Assembly: GCA_004794655.1 (NCBI GenBank)
Contig: SMMW01000013.1
Coordinates: forward strand, 596,501-660,500
Length of the DNA stretch: 64,000 bases
Source: Marisa cornuarietis
Taxonomy: Eukaryota > Mollusca > Gastropoda > Architaenioglossa > Ampullariidae
Reading direction: 5' to 3'
The notes under the pieces are model-generated. The model was not told the origin of the DNA. It saw only the letters and a program-made list of their open reading frames with translations, and ran no database searches. The translations under genes were made by a program, and so were the position numbers. Below, piece by piece: positions 58,185 to 64,000 of the stretch. Numbering within the stretch: position 1 is the first letter of the stretch; each line of letters starts with the position of its first letter.

Positions 58185-58540
58185 TACTTGACGGCTGTTT
58201 CACAATCACGTACAACGTAAGGGTTATTTAATGATCACGTACACCGTAAATGTTATTTTGTCTTCACTTACAACGCGTTTTCATTTTATTACAACTTCAG
58301 AGTTTTTATTAAAATATGTAACGCGAATGTCATTTCTTCCAGCGTGTAGGTGTCTTATAACTTTCATCACTGGGTTCATCACCACATACAGTGTAAACTT
58401 AGTTTAATTACCACATACAGCGTCAAGTTGATTTTTGTTACTACATACAGCATGCAGGTGGTTTCATTACCAAGTATAAGCAAAAGTTGGTTTCATCACC
58501 AAGTATTGCCTAAAGGTCTCATTCCCAGGCTACATACAAG
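58185..58540. repeat. Degenerate minisatellite, about 32-bp unit
   Basis: Variants of TCACGTACAACGTAAGGGTT and CATCACCACATACAGTGTAA recur about ten times. The later copies (58370-58510, ATTACCACATACAGCGTCAA) are more alike than the first ones. Confidence 0.78.
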
Positions 58541-58640
58541 AAACGCGATGTCAGGGCTGGGGTACATAAGTGTTTTCTCCTCGTCCATTCATCCAATGAA
58601 GTCTACATCCTCTAAACATTTGGAGTATCGCTACAATGAA

Positions 58641-58726
<86 letters not shown>
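58641..58726. repeat. (GATT)21 microsatellite
   Basis: 86 bp of GATT. It is read as Ser-Ile-Asn-Gln repeats on the minus strand and is not coding. Confidence 0.98.
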
Positions 58727-58727
<1 letters not shown>

Positions 58728-59994
58728 GCATGTTCATATTGTCTGGGCCCTGCGTTTTTGTCCGCGGTGGTGCCGGTGCCTACTTTGCTAAAGGGTCCAG
58801 GCGGCGACATATTTTGTTTGCGTTCTCCAACCCATGCCCACACCGTCTTTTGATTTGTCCTTTCATGGTGTCTAATGCAATACTTCAAATAGCGAAACTG
58901 ATTACAAATCGTCGTCGAAACTGCTATAGTGTAATTGGTAAATGGAGGGATTTTCATTGTGAACTCTGCGGGTTCAAATTTTGATGAATCTTTTATTTGT
59001 CTACAAATTATTATTTTTTTGTTCTAGAGAGCGTGTGTGTATTTGTTTTAAGGTATCGAGTTGATGTGTTAAACAGTTTTGGGATTAGAGATACAGATTT
59101 TGGGTTCAGGTTAAGGTTAAGTTTTCAATCGCCCAAGTAAGTGCAGAAAAAGTCGCTCTCACGCGTCCACATGTTGTGACACCAAAGAAAATTCTAAGGC
59201 CGTTCGCAAATTTTCTTCCCTTCTAAAAAAGAGCTAAAAACAAAAAAAGGAATAAACCATTTAGTGGAACGCGTTCTCCTCTGAATTAGTGTCATCGTAG
59301 AGAAGAAATGGTCGATATGAGCAAGGACGATCCAAGCTAACAAATAACTACTTATAAAGAACTAGAACTAAACTAAACAAATAATAAAAAACAAAGAAGC
59401 CACCTTTTATTAATAAAAATTGTTTCCCTGGCACCCAAAGGACTTCATATTAATTCGAAAAATGCGCAAACATTCCGATACAAAGAACAGCAACAATGGG
59501 CCGACAAAAAAGCCCCTGTCTGAACAGAACAACCGAGGTTTACAGCACCTAGAGACTGTCCAGAAAGGTCTTTGCTCGAAGGAAGAAGATAGTGCTACCC
59601 ACCACACATTCCCCAACACCCCGCTCCCCTCCCCCCCATCAACATTCGCCGTATGGAAGACCATTTTTGGAGACCACTTAGCGGTCTGAAGTATTTAAGA
59701 GTCTGGTGTGGTGCTGTGTGACAGGCAGTGAGTAACTGCACTCGCTAATGGCTGCCACGCTGGTCTAGCGTTGTGTTGCGGGCTGGCGGTGATGTCAGAG
59801 TGCATCTCCGCGTACACTGCACGTGCGCGTAGGGTCCGCAAGGAGCTGCACGTGGGTTTTTCTCAGCCTCGCCCCAAACACGTCATCTCGGACCGCCTCG
59901 TCACCGCGGGTCGGGTGCACAGTTCGTCTGCTAGCGGCACAATGACTGCCACCCGCCCCCAACTAGCTTATACCTTCTAAATTCTTCTGAGGAA
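58727..59994. other. Non-genic stretch
   Basis: No gene recognised. A tRNA-like string at 58918-58985 (TATAGTGTAATTGGTAAAT, then CGGGTTCAAATTTTG) lacks an acceptor stem. A CpG-rich patch at 59775-59950 has overlapping short frames. Confidence 0.45.
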
Positions 59995-60365
59995 ATTGCA
60001 CAGGTGTAAAATACTGGATTTCTGGATTTGCTCCCGGTGTAGTATACTGGGATTACCCCGGCGTACAATACTGGAATTACCCCCAGTATAAAATTTTGGA
60101 GTTGTGGAGTTATGCGTTGGGCATCGTACTGGATCTACCCTCTCCATGTAGGGTATCGTAATTACTTCCTGATTAACTTACTAAAATTACTGGTGTAGAA
60201 AACTGTAACTACTACCGGTGAAGCATACTAGAGTTACCACACGTGTAGCTATTTACACGCGATGTGGATTTGCACCTGGTGTATTATTGCGAATTTGTAT
60301 ACAGACACACCCAGGGTGGCACACCACTGGATTTACCTGTGGTGCGGCAGACTGGAACTAGTCTC
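59995..60365. repeat. Degenerate minisatellite, about 30-bp unit
   Basis: GGTGTAGTATACTGGGATTA, GGCGTACAATACTGGAATTA and similar (core GTxxAxxATACTGGAxTTACC) recur about eleven times with increasing divergence to the right. Confidence 0.82.
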
Positions 60366-60442
60366 ATTCTAACCTTACGTTTGAATCCATTACCACCACC
60401 ACGCTTTTCTCAAACTTCGCATCAAAGTTTTTGTCAGACCTT

Positions 60443-60750
60443 CCCCACAAGCTCACTCACTTGTTATAATAAGTTGAAAGACCTACAACCTCAGCACGGC
60501 AACCAGACTACAAAAACAAACTTTCACATTCTTAATATTTCAGCAAGCTCACTCACTTATAACAAAGCGAATGACCCACATTATCAAACCCCCAACAAGC
60601 TTAGTCACTCATCATAACAACGCGAAGGACCCACGTTTTCTATACATCAACAATCTCACTCACCTGTCATACAAAAGGCGAAGGACCCACGTTTTGCAAG
60701 GTCCCAACAATCTCACTCACCTGTCATAAAAAGGCGAAGGACCCATAGCG
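60443..60750. repeat. Degenerate tandem array, about 60-bp unit
   Basis: CAA(G/T)CTCACTCACCTGTCAT, then AAGGCGAAGGACCCAC, recurs about five times. The last two copies (60641-60750) are nearly identical. It follows directly after the 59995-60365 array. Confidence 0.85.
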
Positions 60751-61179
60751 TATAGTGGTTGCGCGAGGTAAGGAGCTGGAGATGGTGTACCGAGTACCCT
60801 GAACAAGAGCCACTCTACACTTGTTACCTTTTACCTTCTCTGGTAAGTCTCGCTGTCACACTGGCAAGATTTTTCCTCCAGTAGATGGCCTGAGCGACCT
60901 TCTGACCTGCAGCTGAGTTCAGTAACCACACCACCACGCTTTCTTGGTGTCACGTGCACACGGGGACAAGACTCTAGTGATATACCATAATTCCCTACCT
61001 ATCCCGAAGGAGTTATTCTAGAGAACACTAGACATCTATAACTATCAGCAGAATTACAACAAAAGCCGTGGGCTGTGAGGTTAGGGAAATTTTCATTAAA
61101 ATAATAATGTGATCCTCCGAGAAGGCAAGACCCACAGAGTCCTTATGATAATATTAATAGTCCTAGTAATAGACATAGT
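60751..61179. other. Non-genic stretch
   Basis: Nothing recognised. Confidence 0.5.
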
Positions 61180-61576
61180 AACAACAACCTATGGTCACAG
61201 GACTTTTGGCTACTGTGCTGCAAAACAATGGAATTCGCTCCCTTTCCATATCCGCCATCTTCCTACAATTGAATCCTTCAAATCTGCACTGAAAACGCAC
61301 CTCTTCCTTGAGCATTTCTCCTAACACAGTCCACACAATGCTCGTCCTTACCTTCCCCCTTCCCTCTCGATACTTTACCCATCACTATTTTTCTCTGTTC
61401 CTGTTACCTGATGCCTTTGCTATCTGTTTCGTCGTCAGTACTGTCGTTTTCTTTCGTCCCTGTGCTCTGTATCTACTTGTCCATGTCTCTTCCCCATTTT
61501 AAGCGCTAAGAGCATGCTCTCTATGAGTGTGAATATGCGCTATAAAAATCTTCACTATTATTATTATTATTATTAG
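61180..61576 (+). mobile_element. CR1/L2-type LINE 3' end with (ATT)n tail
   Basis: The frame VTTTYGHRTFGYCAAKQWNS, LPFHIRHLPTIESFKSALKT, HLFLEHFS-stop is the classic C-terminus of CR1/L2-group LINE polyproteins (the F-YxAxxxWNSLP and FKSxLKTHLF motifs). About 180 bp of 3' UTR follow, ending TGCGCTATAAAAATCTTC and (ATT)6-7. The copy is 5'-truncated, which is usual for target-primed reverse transcription. The last ~48 codons are open, so it is fairly young. It is probably the same family as the minus-strand remnant at 53630-54060. Confidence 0.94.
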
Positions 61577-63559
61577 AAAAATCTTATACTGCGTCAGGTT
61601 TCAGCTAGAAGCTAGAAGCTACTCACCGTGCACAACACATACGCACGCACACGCACATGCACGTACATACACACGCATGATATAATGATCTATGGAATCT
61701 CTATGTGAAGCTGGACACATATTGAAGTGGACTTTGTTAAATAACTGGTCTTGGTGATTGACCGTTACTGGCTCGTTTGGGTCCAGGAAATCTGGCGGTG
61801 TCAACTTCTCAAGAAACACGGAAAACTTTCGCAGTCCAAAACAAACAATTCTTTGCTTTCAGGTTGAAGCAATACTAAACCACAACGCACTCTCGCACTA
61901 ATTCCAAACCTACTAGTGGCGACACACACCCGTCCTGAAACCTTAAAACTTAACGGCGACACACGCGTACAATACTCTAACCTAATAATTGCTTCTTCTT
62001 CTCTCTCTCTCTCTCTCTCAACGCTCACTAAAACGTTACGCATGCGCTCTCTTGCTGGAACATTTCAGACATCACAGCTTGCGTCATTTATCAAGACTTG
62101 CGTCATTCACCAAGGCTCACGTCATTCACACTCGCTCACGCGCTCGCTAGGATGACGTAGACCCACTAAAGCATTTCATTCGTAACAGACGTTATCAGAA
62201 GAGAATTAGTACCAGCAGACATCCAGTACAATTTCCAAGACTGCCACAAGGGTGAGCTTTTTTTTTCTCTCCCGACGTGATTTTTCCACAGTCAATACGT
62301 CTTTGGTTCCTATAATTATGTAACACTAGCATTCTCTCTCACTACATGAAACAGTCAGTCTGTCATTGCGTGCTGTTGTGTAATTTAGTGATTATTTCCT
62401 GCGTCTCCCGTGATCAATCGGTAAGTTCATTGACTGTGAAATCTGAATGTCGCACCTTAACTCGCACGGATTATTCGCTGGCAGGACTATCCGGCAATAG
62501 TGGTGCACTGTTTGTTACCCACGGGTTAGCTGTCCATCCCGTCGCTCTGTCTGAGAGGTCTAATAGGGTGCAAGATACTTTTTTTCTAATTACTGTGTAA
62601 AGATGCAATGCAAGATACTATTTTCTTAAATGTGGGTGAATACACCCTTCCATTCTCCAGGTACACGCCTACAAACATCGACGAAGAGGAGCAAAGCGGG
62701 ATATCCACAAAATCACCACAGACCTACTTTTTCCTCTTCATCATCGTGAAAGAAAAGCACTCTTTCGTCAAATAACGAATTATTCGCTGCAGGGTCTTCC
62801 GGGTTGTAAAATGCTTTGAAAGTGTGATCCCTATTTGTCTCTTTCTAACATAGCCTTCGCGGTTTACTTACTTTCTCGGGAGATGACGGTGGGTAGGGGG
62901 TTGGGAGGGAGAGCCGCCTTCCATTTGTTATCTCATGGTTGTGTTCGCCTGTATCTTATTCGTTGATTACACACCTCCTGCAGGCCTGTATTACACATTC
63001 CACGCAGTGAGGTAGGAACGGGGGGTGGGTGGGTTAGGGTGGCAGCCGTCCCCTCTGAAAGAGCATCTTCCTACGCCACTGACAAGCAATCCTCGATTAC
63101 ACATCTCCTGCACGCCTTGATTACATATCTTTGGCAGGTGTTGCTTGTATATCCGCCTCCACCCGTCTCCCGTCCTTTTCCTATTACTCTGGGGACACCA
63201 AGTCTGGGCCCGGCACCTAATAATCATACGCAGAAATTTCTCATCAACTAATAAAAAAAGAACAGCCTTTTATCATCACGCTAAGCAGTTTTTGTTTAAG
63301 TTGCTGCTGTTGTTTATTTTCCTTTTTTAAAGTAGAATGTTTCCAGACCAAGGCCCACAGTTTCGTGTTTCCTTTTGCATTAAGACAATGCCTCTCTTTC
63401 TGTGGCTCCATTTGCCCTTCCTGATTTGCATTCACCGACCTTTATCAGCTTTCTCTTCCCTCTGAACCACCAGTCGTGTCCAGCGTACCGCACTGTTTAG
63501 CTGACACGGCTGTCCTCGGACCTTTAACCCCCACTTGCAAAGTGGGTTCGAATGCACAG
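61577..63559. other. Non-genic stretch with small tandem duplications
   Basis: (TC)n lies at 61998-62020. A 19-bp tandem (TTGCGTCATTTATCAAGAC type) repeats three to four times at 62078-62140. A diverged repeat GATTACACA(C/T)CTCCTGCA(G/C)GCC occurs at about 62966 and 63096. No gene recognised. Confidence 0.5.
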
Positions 63560-63750
63560 GTGAGATCGTACATAAAAGTGACGTGCTACAAGTATGTGAG
63601 GTGCTATATACAGGTGAGGCCTTACGTAAAGTTTTGGCATTATATACCGGTTGTTTTAGTTTATTTATAGAGGTTCTACGACTTTATAAGATGACATGCC
63701 TTATACAGGTGAGGTCTTTTGTAAAAGTGAGGCGCTACCATGATATAGGT
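63560..63750. repeat. Degenerate tandem array, GT(G/A)AGG-based
   Basis: (A)CAGGTGAGATCGTACATAAA, TACAGGTGAGGCCTTACGTA and TACAGGTGAGGTCTTTTGTA with intervening AAGTGA(C/G)G blocks recur at about 20-40-bp spacing. CAGGTGAG is also a perfect splice donor, repeated three times here. Confidence 0.7.
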
Positions 63751-63884
63751 CCCAACTGTAAATCGACTTAGCTAAGTGTGGTCTCACCAGTCGACTTGAA
63801 ACCAGCCACACGCCTGCTCTGCACGTGGGGTCTTGAGTGGGATTCGATGTTAAGTCCAAGATTTTCGCCATAATTTTCAAAACT

Positions 63885-63965
63885 TACTGTTAACAGCTCG
63901 TGTGCACGAGAGGGCTTGAAAACAAGTCAACCGTCTCGAGTAGCATGTTGACCACTGAGACCAAA
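63885..63965 (-). mobile_element. Possible tRNA-derived SINE head
   Basis: On the minus strand TTGGTCTCAGTGGTCAACAT (A-box-like), CTCGAGACGGTTGACTTG, then TTTTCAAGCCCTC (degenerate B box) resembles the SINE heads at 18541 and 38876. The window ends before it can be fully judged. Confidence 0.42.
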
Positions 63966-64000
63966 CATAGCGAATTCGATTTTAGACTTATTTTCAAGCC

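Noticed and set aside
58918..58985. tRNA-like sequence with A-box-like and B-box-like strings
   Set aside because: No acceptor-stem pairing and no cloverleaf. It may be a decayed SINE head or chance.
63498..63560. TTTAGCTGACACGG ... GGGTTCGAATGC, tRNA-like boxes
   Set aside because: Box spacing is acceptable, but there is no acceptor or anticodon stem and no match to the SINE families seen here.
1..64000. LTR retrotransposon or endogenous retrovirus
   Set aside because: I saw no long direct terminal repeats and no gag, protease, integrase or envelope motifs. The only reverse-transcriptase remnants are of the non-LTR type.
1..64000. Bacterial-type operons, ribosome-binding sites or defence systems
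   Set aside because: Coding density is far too low, there are no long frames, and the interspersed repeats are eukaryotic.

Overview
This is a stretch of animal (metazoan) nuclear DNA that is almost entirely intergenic or intronic. No open frame exceeds about 205 codons and there is no operon-like packing. Simple repeats are abundant: (CA/GT)n, (ATC)n, (GATT)n, (CAC)n. The interspersed elements are 5'-truncated non-LTR retrotransposons, tRNA-derived SINEs and one non-coding element with terminal inverted repeats. The repeat style suggests a marine or freshwater invertebrate, most likely a mollusc and perhaps a gastropod. That assignment is inference, because no complete named gene anchors it. 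I see no viral, toxin, CRISPR or bacterial system.

Layout. 1-10.7 kb is mostly featureless, with two degenerate minisatellites and one LINE 3' end (6.6 kb). 10.7-12.7 kb has a CpG-rich patch with divergent candidate start codons, a full-length SINE with a 12-bp target-site duplication, an inverted repeat carrying an ATGGCGACA start on each strand, and the clearest RTE-like LINE 3' end (12.4-12.7 kb). 17.9-19.7 kb is a ~1.78-kb AT-rich element bounded by TACCCAGATAGC inverted repeats and invaded by SINE and LINE pieces. 25.3-25.6 kb holds a candidate terminal exon. 31-33 kb has an acidic short ORF, a LINE tail ending in (ATC)n and a region with paired TCACGTGA palindromes. 36.5 kb has a candidate minus-strand exon. 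38.5-41.3 kb is the most feature-rich part. It has two SINEs, a CRE/E-box promoter followed by a compact 67-codon ORF that ends on a poly(A) signal, a G-rich array, a two-level minisatellite, a second compact ORF (45 codons), another SINE-like piece and a palindromic AT-rich block. 45.4 kb carries the best internal exon: 201 nt, both ends in phase 0, minus strand. 46-49 kb has minisatellites, an (ATC)n array and a weak plus-strand exon. 53.6-54.1 kb and 61.2-61.6 kb are CR1/L2-type LINE remnants. 57.8-58.0 kb is a good minus-strand first coding exon. 58.2-63.8 kb is dominated by degenerate tandem arrays.

Gene content. Minus-strand exon candidates at 57.9, 45.5 and 36.6 kb could belong to one long-intron gene: exon 1 ends in phase 0 and the 201-nt exon is phase 0-0. 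I cannot prove this without transcripts. Exon calls rest on splice motifs, reading phase, start context and residue composition, not on recognised protein families. The unusual material is the compact ORFs at 39.2 and 40.4 kb, the inverted-repeat element, the excess of the TCACGTGA palindrome, and the number of degenerate 20-60-bp arrays.
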